Positions 16,945 through 24,976 of a stretch of DNA of 41,790 nucleotides are shown piece after piece (positions within the stretch are counted from its first letter, which is position 1; every line of letters starts with the position of its first letter). Source of the DNA: Paraburkholderia madseniana (GTDB lineage: Bacteria > Pseudomonadota > Gammaproteobacteria > Burkholderiales > Burkholderiaceae). The DNA lies in NCBI RefSeq assembly GCF_009690905.1, contig NZ_VOSW01000082.1, forward strand, positions 1-41,790. The letters run 5' to 3'. Below the pieces are notes generated by a model that was not told where the DNA came from, did not search any database, and saw only the letters and a list, made by a program, of their open reading frames with translations. Both the position numbers and the translations under genes were made by a program.

Positions 16945-18153
16945 ATGGCGCCCGCTGTTTTGCTCGAGTGCGAGGCCGACGCCATGCCGGACGCGAAGGC
17001 GGAACTCGCGTCCCGTGCGGCCGCGCTGACTGGGAGAGAGACGGGCACGGCCAGGTTCACGGCGTATGCCGAACCAGTGGCTGACGTCGACGTGCTCTGG
17101 CGCATCGCGCCGGCACGCCAGCGCGCCACGGTTTTGCACGCGGCAGACACGGTAGAAAGGCAGGCGGTTAGGGTACGGGCAGCACCGTCCGATGCGCAGC
17201 TCGCGCGCTTCGCGGTGTCCGCGCTAATCGAAGAGGCTCAGCTCACGCCGAAACCCGCACTGGTCGACCGGCGCGGCAGCGGTGCGCATCGCGACCTCGA
17301 TCTCGCCACCATGCTGCGCTCGGCACATGCGTTGGAACCAACCTTCGCGGCGCTCGCCCGCGCGGCTCGCCGCCACGGCGAACCATCCGCGCTTTTGCGT
17401 GCTGAACTCGCGCAGATCGGCCGCGCCGGCGAACAGGACATGCTGCATGCCACCGGCGGCAGCAACGCGCATCGCGGCGCGATCTGGATCGTCGGCTTGC
17501 TGGTGGCGGGGGCTTCGATGACGGGCGACACTGCGCACCTGAGCGCTTCGCGCGTCTGCACGCTCGCGGCACAAACTGCCTGCTTCCCGGATCGCTTCGC
17601 CGCCCCCTCCGATAGTCACGGTGAACGCGCGCGGCAGCGCTATCAGGTCGGTGGAGCACGCCGCGAAGCGCAAGACGGTTTCCCGCATGTCGTCAATATC
17701 GGCTTGCCCGCTTTACTCGCAGCGCGGGCCCGAGGAATCGACGAAACCGCCGCGCGCGTCGACGCCCTGCTCTCGATCATGGTGTCGCTCGACGACACCT
17801 GTCTGCTGCATCGCGCGGGTTTGCCCGGTTTGCACGCCGCGCAACACGGCGCGCGCCGCGTGCTGCAAGCCGGCGGAAGCTCGACGCCGGATGGGCACAC
17901 CGCCCTCGTCGCACTCGAACACGCATTGCTGTCGCTCAACGCATCCCCTGGCGGCGCAGCCGATCTGCTCGCCGCCGCCCTCTTTCTCGACATGCTGGCG
18001 CATCACGACGCCGGCGGGAGCTCAGCGTCATGGAACATCTGCCCTTCGACTATCCGGCGCAACGCGCCGTCACGACTCGCGCGCATGTCGGTGTGGTCGG
18101 CTCGGGCGATCTGGAAGTCCTGCTGTCGCCAGCCGAAAACAGCGCGGCCCTGA
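16945..18153 (+). CDS. mdcB: Triphosphoribosyl-dephospho-CoA synthase, extended at both ends
   Basis: It makes the prosthetic-group precursor of malonate decarboxylase from ATP and dephospho-CoA. The catalytic core is clear: KPALVDRRGSGAHRDLD, GGSNAHRGAIW and SIMVSLDDTCLLHRAG. The start at 16945 has AGGAG nine bases upstream. Two oddities are visible. The first 80 or so residues precede the usual start of the family core and use several rare arginine codons (AGA, AGG). At the 3' end, where an ATGA overlap with mdcC would be expected, the frame reads TGG (18031-18033, Trp363) and continues 40 residues, giving 402 residues and a 124-base overlap with mdcC. The tail (NICPSTIRRNAPSRLARM) looks like out-of-frame mdcC, not a domain. 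Confidence 0.9.
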   Translation: MAPAVLLECEADAMPDAKAELASRAAALTGRETGTARFTAYAEPVADVDVLWRIAPARQRATVLHAADTVERQAVRVRAAPSDAQLARFAVSALIEEAQLTPKPALVDRRGSGAHRDLDLATMLRSAHALEPTFAALARAARRHGEPSALLRAELAQIGRAGEQDMLHATGGSNAHRGAIWIVGLLVAGASMTGDTAHLSASRVCTLAAQTACFPDRFAAPSDSHGERARQRYQVGGARREAQDGFPHVVNIGLPALLAARARGIDETAARVDALLSIMVSLDDTCLLHRAGLPGLHAAQHGARRVLQAGGSSTPDGHTALVALEHALLSLNASPGGAADLLAAALFLDMLAHHDAGGSSASWNICPSTIRRNAPSRLARMSVWSARAIWKSCCRQPKTARP

Positions 18154-18344
18154 GCGCGCATGTGGTGGTGCGGACCAGCGTCGACGGCTACAGCCACATC
18201 TGGAAGAGCGTGCTCGACCGCTTCTTCACGCGCTACGACGGCGCAGCGCAAATCGAAATCAACGACTTCGGTGCGACACCGGGCGTCGTCGCGCTGCGGC
18301 TCGCGGAGGCCATTGAAGCGGCGGAACAGGGAGACGCCGCATGA
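18030..18344 (+). CDS. mdcC: Malonate decarboxylase delta subunit (acyl carrier protein)
   Basis: A 104-residue carrier protein, normal length. Ser25 in VVGSGDLEVLL matches the serine that carries the 2'-(5''-triphosphoribosyl)-3'-dephospho-CoA group in characterised MdcC proteins. Acetyl and malonyl groups ride on this arm between MdcA, MdcD/MdcE and MdcH. GGGAG lies nine bases before the ATG. Its first 124 bases also encode the out-of-frame tail of mdcB, and its stop overlaps the mdcD start as ATGA. Confidence 0.95.
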   Translation: MEHLPFDYPAQRAVTTRAHVGVVGSGDLEVLLSPAENSAALSAHVVVRTSVDGYSHIWKSVLDRFFTRYDGAAQIEINDFGATPGVVALRLAEAIEAAEQGDAA

Positions 18345-19225
18345 CTACTGTCGCCACCGCACACCCCGCGGCGATGCTGCGCGAAAGCTTTATCGAACTG
18401 CCCGCCCGCGAACGCGCCCGCTCGCTGCTCGACGCCGGCTCGTTCCGCGAACTGCTCGGACCGTTCGACAAGATCGAATCGCCGTGGCTGCCGTTGCAAG
18501 GTGTCGTCTGCCAGGCGGATGACGGCTGCGTGATCGCACGCGGCACTATAGACGGCGAGCCGGCTGTGGTCGCTGCCATCGAGTCCGCGTTCCAGGGCGG
18601 CAGTATCGGCGAAGTGTCGGGCAGCAAGATCGCCGCCGCGCTCGAGATGGCCTTGCGCGACTGCGAACGCGGCAAGATCGTCCGCCCAGTCGTGCTGTTC
18701 GAAACCGGCGGCGTGCGGTTGCAGGAAGCTAACCTCGGTCTCGCGGTAATCGCCGAGATTCAGGCCTCGATTGTCGCGTTGCGCCGGCATGTGCCCGTGG
18801 TCGGCGTGATCGCGGGGATGGTCGGTTGCTTCGGTGGCATGTCGCTGGCAGCTGCCTTGTGCTCGTATCTGGTCGTAACGAAGCAGGGACGGCTCGGCAT
18901 GAACGGTCCCGAAGTGATCGAACAGGAAGCCGGTATTGAAGAACTCGATGCGAGCGATCGGCGCCGCGTTTGGCAATTGATCGGCGGCGAACAACGGGCC
19001 GCGACCGCGCTCGCCGATCAACTGGTCGACGACGATGCGGACGCGGTACGCGCCGCCGTGCGGTCCGCATTCACCCAAGGGCTGCCGGCTGCGCATCGCA
19101 GCGAACAGGTTGACGTTTTTCTCAACCGCCTCGCGCGAATCGACCCGGCCAGCGTGACGCCGGAAACGATGCGTGACGTGTACAACCCACATGCGCAGAA
19201 CAACGCGCGCAAGGAGCAGGCATGA
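18341..19225 (+). CDS. mdcD: Malonate decarboxylase beta subunit
   Basis: A 294-residue carboxyltransferase-type subunit that decarboxylates malonyl-S-carrier together with MdcE. Family segments include VLFETGGVRLQEANLGLAVI and AGMVGCFGGMSLAAALCSYL, a crotonase-like oxyanion region, followed by RLGMNGPEVIEQEAGIEELD. It overlaps mdcC by ATGA at its start and mdcE by ATGA at its end, so equal expression of the complex by coupled translation is likely. Confidence 0.96.
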   Translation: MTTVATAHPAAMLRESFIELPARERARSLLDAGSFRELLGPFDKIESPWLPLQGVVCQADDGCVIARGTIDGEPAVVAAIESAFQGGSIGEVSGSKIAAALEMALRDCERGKIVRPVVLFETGGVRLQEANLGLAVIAEIQASIVALRRHVPVVGVIAGMVGCFGGMSLAAALCSYLVVTKQGRLGMNGPEVIEQEAGIEELDASDRRRVWQLIGGEQRAATALADQLVDDDADAVRAAVRSAFTQGLPAAHRSEQVDVFLNRLARIDPASVTPETMRDVYNPHAQNNARKEQA

Positions 19226-20037
19226 GCGATGCCACCCTCAGCCGCGGCGCACGCTGGTTCCATGCACTTGCCGGCGAATCGTCCGGCAACGCGCCCGTAT
19301 GGAGCGGCAACGCGTCGCTCGGCGGCGAGACCGCGCACTTCATTGCGGTCGTCCCCGATCCCGACAACCGCTTTCCGCGCGCGACCGATAACGTCGTCGG
19401 TCTCGAACAAGGCTGGCTGCTCGCACGCGCTGTACGCGAGGTCATTGCGCAGGACGAAGCGAGCGGTACGCGCCGCCCAATCGTCGCGATCGTCGATGTG
19501 AAAAGTCAGGCGTACGGTTACCGCGAAGAGATGCTCGGCATTCACCTCGCCTGCGCCGCCGCGGTCGATGCCTATGCATCGGCGCGCGACGCCGGGCATC
19601 CGGTGATCGCGCTGATCGTCGGGCCCGCCATGTCGGGCGCATTCCTCGCGCACGGCTATCAGGCCAACCGGATCGTTGCACTCGAAGCGCCGGGCACGAT
19701 GGTTCACGCAATGGGCAAGGAAGCGGCCGCGCGCGTTACGCGGCGCACCGTCGAAGCACTCGACGCGCTCGGTGAAACCATTGTGCCGATGTCGTACTCG
19801 ATGACGTCGTTCGCCAAGCTTGGCCTGCTCGATCAGTTGATCGAAGGCGTCGACGCCGACGCACCCGATGCCGCGCAAATCGAGCGCGTGCGTCAGGTAT
19901 TGACCGAACAGATTCGCAGCGCGCGCGCCGGCAGTCGCGATCTGTCGCATCGTCTGGAATCGGCTGCGGCTCAAAAGAATCGCGCGGCGTCGATCGAAGT
20001 GCGGCGGCGTCTCGCCGAACAATGGGATGCCGTGTAA
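19222..20037 (+). CDS. mdcE: Malonate decarboxylase gamma subunit
   Basis: A 271-residue partner of MdcD in the decarboxylase heterodimer. The crotonase-like core is recognisable in GPAMSGAFLAHGYQANRIVA and APGTMVHAMGKEAAARVT. AAGGAG lies just before the ATG, which overlaps the mdcD stop. It ends in a TAATG overlap with mdcG. The neighbouring MdcD and MdcE are separate, as in Pseudomonas-type systems. Confidence 0.96.
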   Translation: MSDATLSRGARWFHALAGESSGNAPVWSGNASLGGETAHFIAVVPDPDNRFPRATDNVVGLEQGWLLARAVREVIAQDEASGTRRPIVAIVDVKSQAYGYREEMLGIHLACAAAVDAYASARDAGHPVIALIVGPAMSGAFLAHGYQANRIVALEAPGTMVHAMGKEAAARVTRRTVEALDALGETIVPMSYSMTSFAKLGLLDQLIEGVDADAPDAAQIERVRQVLTEQIRSARAGSRDLSHRLESAAAQKNRAASIEVRRRLAEQWDAV

Positions 20038-20729
20038 TGCAGGTCTGCGCCGCGCCGCCGTTTGCCGCCGATCACGCGTTGTCGTGCGACGCGCGCTGGC
20101 AGCCGCATGATCTGCTGCGCTTGTACCGCTTGCCACAGTTTGACGGCGAGCCAGCGTGGGTTCGCGGGTCTTTCGAGCGCGCGCCGTATGCGGTTGTGCG
20201 ACGCGCACTGGCCGCTGACGGCTTCGTGGCGATCGGCTTGCGCGGTACGGAGCGGTCGCAGCGTTACGGCACGTGGGCGCATCGGGACGATATTGAAATC
20301 GCCGTGGCGCCGGAAGCGTTGGCGCGACGCAGCCCGCTTGCGTCGCGCAATGCGTTGCCGACTTTCGCGGCCCTTGCTGCACTACGACGCGACACGGCCA
20401 GCGCATTGGCTGGATTCGTTTGGGGACCGACCGGCAGCGCAGGCTTCGAACTGGCAACGCAGACTCTCACGGTCACGTTCTCGAGCGATCTCGATCTGCT
20501 GATTCGCGCACCGGAAAAACTCTCGCACCACGCCGCCATTCAGTTGCTGGACTATCTTCAAGCGACCGCGCAACGCGCCGGCATTCGTGTGGATGCGCAA
20601 CTGGAAACGCCCGCAGGCGGCGTTGCGCTGGCCGAGTGGGCAGCGGACAAAGCACGCGTGATGGCGCGCCATGCTCGCGGGCCGCAATTGGTTACCGATC
20701 CGTGGGCGCCCGCTCACGGCAATGCCTGA
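20037..20729 (+). CDS. mdcG: Phosphoribosyl-dephospho-CoA transferase (holo-carrier synthase)
   Basis: A 230-residue nucleotidyltransferase-like enzyme that attaches the prosthetic group made by MdcB to Ser25 of MdcC. The active-site pattern is seen as GPTGSAGFELAT (130-141) and SSDLDLLIRAP, with the two metal-binding aspartates at 151 and 153. The start is taken at the ATG overlapping the mdcE stop (TAATG), which removes the five extra residues of a possible upstream GTG-type start. Its own stop overlaps the mdcH ATG as TGATG. Confidence 0.94.
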   Translation: MQVCAAPPFAADHALSCDARWQPHDLLRLYRLPQFDGEPAWVRGSFERAPYAVVRRALAADGFVAIGLRGTERSQRYGTWAHRDDIEIAVAPEALARRSPLASRNALPTFAALAALRRDTASALAGFVWGPTGSAGFELATQTLTVTFSSDLDLLIRAPEKLSHHAAIQLLDYLQATAQRAGIRVDAQLETPAGGVALAEWAADKARVMARHARGPQLVTDPWAPAHGNA

Positions 20730-21667
20730 TGCTTGCTCTTCTGTTTCCCGGCCAGGGCGCGCAGTCGGAAGGATTTCTGCACCGTCTGCCGCAGCATCAC
20801 GCCGTGACCGGCACACTCGAAGAAGCGTCTCAGGTGCTCGACATCGACGTACTCACCCTTGACACGCCAGATGCCCTGCGCTCAACCGTAGCTGTTCAGA
20901 TCGGTTTGACCGCCGCGGGCGTGGCGATCACACGCGCACTGGCAGAGGAACAACTCTTGCCGGAGATCAGCGCGGGTTTGTCGGTGGGCGCGTACGCGGC
21001 GGCGGTCAGTTGCGGCGCGATTCACTTTGGCGACGCGTTAAAGATGGTCCGCAAACGCGCCGAGTTGATGGAGACGGCGTACCCATCCGGCTACGGCCTC
21101 GCGGCCGTGTCGGGTTTGACCGAACACCAACTGGAGACACTCGCCGCGCAGCACGCTGAAGCGGGCAATCAACGCGTCTATATTGGCAACGTAAATGCGC
21201 CGCGTCAGATCGTCATGGCCGGGGCGAATGGCACGCTGGACACGTTCATCGAACGCGCTCTGGCGGCAGGTGCTCGCAAAGCCATGCGTCTTGCGGTAAG
21301 TGTGCCGTCACATTGCGAACTGCTCGTGCATGCCACGGACGAACTCGTTGCGTACGCAAAAGACGTCCCTTTCCACACGCCACAGACTACCTATATCGGC
21401 AATCGCGGCGGCCGCCCCTTGTACACAGCAGACGCCATTCGCGACGATCTCGCGACCAATATGCGTCACACCGTACGCTGGTTCGACGCGCTCACCGTTA
21501 TGCAGGAAATGGGCGCCCGCGTGCTGATCGAAGCGCCGCCGGATCAGGTGTTGACGGACATTGCGCGCGAGAACTTTCCGGAGACCACTGCGCTTGCCGC
21601 AAGTGCCTTCTCGTTCGACAAGCTGGTCGCTACGGCGCGTCGGCGACTCAGCATGGATGGACTTTAA
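20729..21667 (+). CDS. mdcH: Malonyl-CoA:carrier malonyltransferase
   Basis: A 312-residue FabD-like acyltransferase. It starts with FPGQGAQ (6-12), has the nucleophile Ser85 in GLSVG, and the partner His195 in VPSHCELL. It loads the carrier protein MdcC with malonyl from malonyl-CoA, activating the complex. The ATG at 20729 overlaps the mdcG stop; the frame is open far upstream but that part is an out-of-frame reading of mdcG. It is the last gene of the operon, 32 bases from a convergent LysR gene, with no clear terminator. Confidence 0.95.
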   Translation: MLALLFPGQGAQSEGFLHRLPQHHAVTGTLEEASQVLDIDVLTLDTPDALRSTVAVQIGLTAAGVAITRALAEEQLLPEISAGLSVGAYAAAVSCGAIHFGDALKMVRKRAELMETAYPSGYGLAAVSGLTEHQLETLAAQHAEAGNQRVYIGNVNAPRQIVMAGANGTLDTFIERALAAGARKAMRLAVSVPSHCELLVHATDELVAYAKDVPFHTPQTTYIGNRGGRPLYTADAIRDDLATNMRHTVRWFDALTVMQEMGARVLIEAPPDQVLTDIARENFPETTALAASAFSFDKLVATARRRLSMDGL

Positions 21668-21699
21668 GACGCGGCCGTTCGGACGACTCGAGCCCCACC

Positions 21700-22638
21700 T
21701 CATCGTCTCTCGATCAACTGCCGCCCCATCGCCTTCGCATACTGATCACACGCGCTGCGTGCAACGCGCGATGCCGCCAGCACACCGACGTCGGCGTCGT
21801 CGCGGTAGATCATCGCAACGTCGATCGGCGGCGGCAGCGGACGCACCTGCAATTGCCCTAGTTCGCCGTTGCTCAGAAAAGGCTCGACGAATAGCGCCGG
21901 CACTGCCGCGATTCCATAGCCATCGCGCAACAGTTTCACGATCACCGCCACCGACGGCATACAGGTCACCTGAGTATCCGCAAGCGGCACACCGGCGCGC
22001 TTCGCGAGCATCTCCACGATCGCCTCCACGGCGACTTGCGGCGCGGTGCCACGGCCGAACGTCAGCACGGGTTTCTGCAATACCGTCTGCACATGCTTGG
22101 CACGGCTCGCCGGAATCAGATCGTTGCGCGCGATCCAGCGCACCGGATAGCTCGCCAGCAAGGTCGAAACGATCGACGCTTCCTGTTCGCCGGTTTCCTC
22201 CACCTGAATGACGAGATCCAGTTCGCCGGCGCGCAAACGAGGCGCAAGCACGGCGCTCGAGTCGACGGTCAGGTCGACGACGATGCGCTTGTACTCGACG
22301 TTCAGCATCCTGATGTAGTCCGGCAGCCAGCTATGCACCACCGTTTCGATGACGCCGAGCCGCAGCCGCTTCGTCACCTGGGTTTCGTCCTGCGCGGCCA
22401 GTTGCAGCGAGCGCGTGGCCTGCACCACCGAGCGCGCATGCGCGAGCAGCCGTTCGCCATGCGCCGTGAGCTGGAACTCGGCGGCGTCGCGCTCGATCAA
22501 CTCGACGCCCAACTCGGCTTCAAGCGTCTTGATGCGTAGCGAAATCGCGGCGGGCGTGGCGTGCATGGCAGCGGCGGTCGCGCGAAAACTGCCTAGACGG
22601 GCGAGCGTCAGAAACGTTTCGACAAAGCGCGTATTCAT
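21700..22638 (-). CDS. LysR-family transcriptional regulator
   Basis: A 312-residue LysR regulator. The helix-turn-helix is in residues 3-62: FVETFLTLARLGSFRATAAA ... PAAISLRIKTLEAELGVELI. GGGAGAG lies eight bases before the ATG. It is convergent with mdcH and divergent from the DUF1445 gene, across 174 bases that contain a T-N11-A type dyad. Control of the DUF1445/MFS pair is more likely than control of mdc, which has its own GntR gene, although some mdc clusters do end with a LysR gene (mdcR). Confidence 0.9.
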   Translation of the reverse strand: MNTRFVETFLTLARLGSFRATAAAMHATPAAISLRIKTLEAELGVELIERDAAEFQLTAHGERLLAHARSVVQATRSLQLAAQDETQVTKRLRLGVIETVVHSWLPDYIRMLNVEYKRIVVDLTVDSSAVLAPRLRAGELDLVIQVEETGEQEASIVSTLLASYPVRWIARNDLIPASRAKHVQTVLQKPVLTFGRGTAPQVAVEAIVEMLAKRAGVPLADTQVTCMPSVAVIVKLLRDGYGIAAVPALFVEPFLSNGELGQLQVRPLPPPIDVAMIYRDDADVGVLAASRVARSACDQYAKAMGRQLIERR

Positions 22639-22703
22639 TGCATTAGCTCTCCCAACAACGACCCGAAAGACTCGATCATCGCCGCAAAACCGCTGGCGAT
22701 GCT

Positions 22704-22720
22704 GTTAAGTTTAATTTAAC
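22704..22720. promoter_or_regulatory. Candidate LysR operator
   Basis: GTTAA (22704-22708) and TTAAC (22716-22720) form a 17-base dyad around a 7-base spacer, with a nested TTAA-GTTTAAT-TTAA core that fits the T-N11-A rule for LysR sites. It lies 66 bases upstream of the LysR start and 93 upstream of the DUF1445 start, in the only AT-rich patch of this intergenic region. Confidence 0.5.
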
Positions 22721-22812
22721 AAAACACAAGAATAACTCGCTGGAAGGATATTTTTGGCGTTACTAATCTGGCTCCCATCGGTCACCCGGACCTAGCTGGA
22801 GTCAAGCCGTTC

Positions 22813-23592
22813 ATGTCCTACACGCCATCCGAGTTTCGTCAGCAGATTCGCAGCCGCCGTCTTTCCGGGCCGACTGCGGGCTACTGCGGCGACTATGCGC
22901 AAGCCAATCTCGCGATCCTGCCCAGGCAATACGCCGACGACTTCCTGCGCTTCTGCACGCTCAATCCGAAGGCCTGCCCATTGCTCGGCATCGGCGAACC
23001 CGGCGAATGGCGCGTCCCGTCGCTCGGCGCTGATCTCGACATACGCAACGACGTCCCCGCGTTTTACGTGTACCGCCACGGCGAACGTGCCGAGGAGGTG
23101 CGTAGTCTCGACGAACTGTGGCGCGACGATCTGGTGGTGTTCGCGATCGGCTGCTCGTTTTCGTTCGAAGAAATGTTGCGGCGCGAGGGCATCCCGCTGC
23201 GCCATATCGAACAGCAGGTCAACGTGCCGATGTATCGCACGCGGGAACGCAACGTGGCCGCAGGGGTGTTCGGCGGCAATCGCGTGGTCTCGATGCGGCC
23301 GATGAAAGCCGCGGACGCGATCCGCGCCATCCAGATCACCAGCCGTTTTCCCGCGGTACATGGCGCGCCGGTCCATATCGGCGATCCCTCGCTGATCGGC
23401 ATTCGCGACATCACGCGGCCCGATTTCGGCGACGCAGTCGAGGTGCGCAGCGACGAGCTACCGGTGTTCTGGGCCTGTGGCGTCACGCCGCAAGCCGCAA
23501 TAGAAAGCGCACGTTTGCCGTTTGCGATCGCGCACAAACCGGGACACATGCTCGTTACCGACATTCCCAACACCACGCTGGCGATGCTCTAG
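22813..23592 (+). CDS. DUF1445 (YcsI-type) putative hydro-lyase
   Basis: A 259-residue protein of the DUF1445/UPF0317 family, often annotated as putative hydro-lyase; the mammalian relative has D-glutamate cyclase activity. Recognisable segments are SGPTAGYCGDYAQANLAILP near the N-terminus, FAIGCSFSFEEMLRREGIPL in the middle, and the C-terminal FAIAHKPGHMLVTDIPN. It is full length. The bacterial substrate is not established to my knowledge. It lies 76 bases before an MFS carrier and opposite a LysR regulator, a layout typical of a small catabolic module for a carboxylic acid or acidic amino acid. Confidence 0.88.
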   Translation: MSYTPSEFRQQIRSRRLSGPTAGYCGDYAQANLAILPRQYADDFLRFCTLNPKACPLLGIGEPGEWRVPSLGADLDIRNDVPAFYVYRHGERAEEVRSLDELWRDDLVVFAIGCSFSFEEMLRREGIPLRHIEQQVNVPMYRTRERNVAAGVFGGNRVVSMRPMKAADAIRAIQITSRFPAVHGAPVHIGDPSLIGIRDITRPDFGDAVEVRSDELPVFWACGVTPQAAIESARLPFAIAHKPGHMLVTDIPNTTLAML

Positions 23593-23668
23593 CCGCGGCG
23601 TTATTTGAGTTGTCCCACTACAAGCCGCGCGGCAAGACGCGGCCACTGACTACGACCGGAGCCCAGCT

Positions 23669-24970
23669 ATGAAAACCGAAGCGCAGTTGACCGCAGACAC
23701 CGAGCGCTACAGTGCGCCCGGCACAGGCAAAAACCCGTTTGCGTGGTATCAGCAGATTTCCACGAGCGAGAAGCGTGCATTCTGGAGCTGCAAGATCGGC
23801 TACGTCCTCGACGCAATGGACACGCAATTCCTGAGCTTCGTGATTCCGACGCTGATCGCGACATGGGGCATCACGCGCGGCGACGCCGGTCTCATCGGCA
23901 CGGTCACGCTGCTGAGTTCGGCGCTCGGCGGCTGGGCGGCCGGCGTGCTGTCGGATCGCATCGGCCGGGTGAAGACCTTGCAGATCACGATTCTCTGGTT
24001 CGCGGTTTTCACGCTGGCTTGCGCGCTGGCACAGAATTTTTCGCAACTGCTATGGGCACGCGGGCTGATGGGGCTCGGCTTTGGCGGCGAATGGACGGCG
24101 GGCGCGGTGCTGATCGGCGAAGTCATCCGTCCGCGTGACCGTGGCAAGGCGGTGGGGCTCGTGCAGGCAGGCTGGGCAATCGGCTGGGGCGTGTCGACGC
24201 TGCTGTTCATGGCCGTGTTTTCATGGGTACCGGCCGATTATGCGTGGCGCGTGCTGTTCGCGATCGGTATTGCACCGGCGCCGTTCGTGATCTGGATTCG
24301 CCGTTTCGTTGAAGAGCCGGAAGTGCATCGGCAGCAGAAAGAAGCGCAAGCCGCGGCACAAACGCGTCCCTCGTTGCTCGACATCTTCCGCGGCGACATC
24401 GTCTGGACGACGCTGCGTGCGTCCATTCTCGCGACCGGCGTACAAGGCGGCTATTACGCGGTGACCACCTGGCTGCCGACGTATCTGAAGACCGAACGGC
24501 ATCTGAGCGTGATCGGCACCGGCAGCTATCTGGGCGTGGTGATCGTCGGTTCGTACTGCGGCTATCTGACGGGCGCTTACGTCAGCGACAAGATCGGCCG
24601 CAAACGCGCGTTCATCACGTTCGCGCTGGCCTCGTGTGCGATCGCGCTGATCTACACGCAACTCCCGCTCGACAACCTCACGATGCTCGTGCTCGGCTTC
24701 CCGCTCGGCTTCTGTGCGTCCGGCATTTTCTCGGGGATGGGCGCGTTTCTCACCGAGCTGTTTCCGACGCGCATTCGGGGCTCCGGCCAGGGCTTCTGCT
24801 ACAACTTCGGGCGGGCAGTCGGCGCGACATTTCCGTTCCTGATCGGCTACGTCTCGCAGACCATGACGCTCGGTCACGCGATCGGCGTATTCGCCGCCGC
24901 GGCATACGGACTCGTGATCCTCGCCGCGCTGACGTTGCCGGAAACCCGAGGGCGGGAACTCAACGCCTAA
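23669..24970 (+). CDS. MFS transporter, organic-acid type
   Basis: A 433-residue major facilitator with about twelve helices. Motifs are DAMDTQFLSF in helix 1, SDRIGRVKTLQ in loop 2-3, and GFGGEWTAGAVLIGEVIRPRDRGKAVG in the second quarter, matching metabolite:proton symporters. CGGAG is seven bases before the ATG. It probably shares a transcript with the DUF1445 gene and imports its substrate. It differs from the other MFS carrier in this window and is not a duplicate of it. It ends 6 bases from the convergent sugar-transporter operon. Confidence 0.87.
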   Translation: MKTEAQLTADTERYSAPGTGKNPFAWYQQISTSEKRAFWSCKIGYVLDAMDTQFLSFVIPTLIATWGITRGDAGLIGTVTLLSSALGGWAAGVLSDRIGRVKTLQITILWFAVFTLACALAQNFSQLLWARGLMGLGFGGEWTAGAVLIGEVIRPRDRGKAVGLVQAGWAIGWGVSTLLFMAVFSWVPADYAWRVLFAIGIAPAPFVIWIRRFVEEPEVHRQQKEAQAAAQTRPSLLDIFRGDIVWTTLRASILATGVQGGYYAVTTWLPTYLKTERHLSVIGTGSYLGVVIVGSYCGYLTGAYVSDKIGRKRAFITFALASCAIALIYTQLPLDNLTMLVLGFPLGFCASGIFSGMGAFLTELFPTRIRGSGQGFCYNFGRAVGATFPFLIGYVSQTMTLGHAIGVFAAAAYGLVILAALTLPETRGRELNA

Positions 24971-24976
24971 GCCGCG

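Noticed and set aside
19018..20457. 479-residue minus-strand frame across mdcD, mdcE and mdcG
   Set aside because: It crosses three well-defined plus-strand genes and is a composition artefact.
13003..24970. The two MFS carriers as a recent duplication
   Set aside because: They share only general family motifs; helix 1 and the loop sequences differ clearly, so they are separate members of the superfamily.
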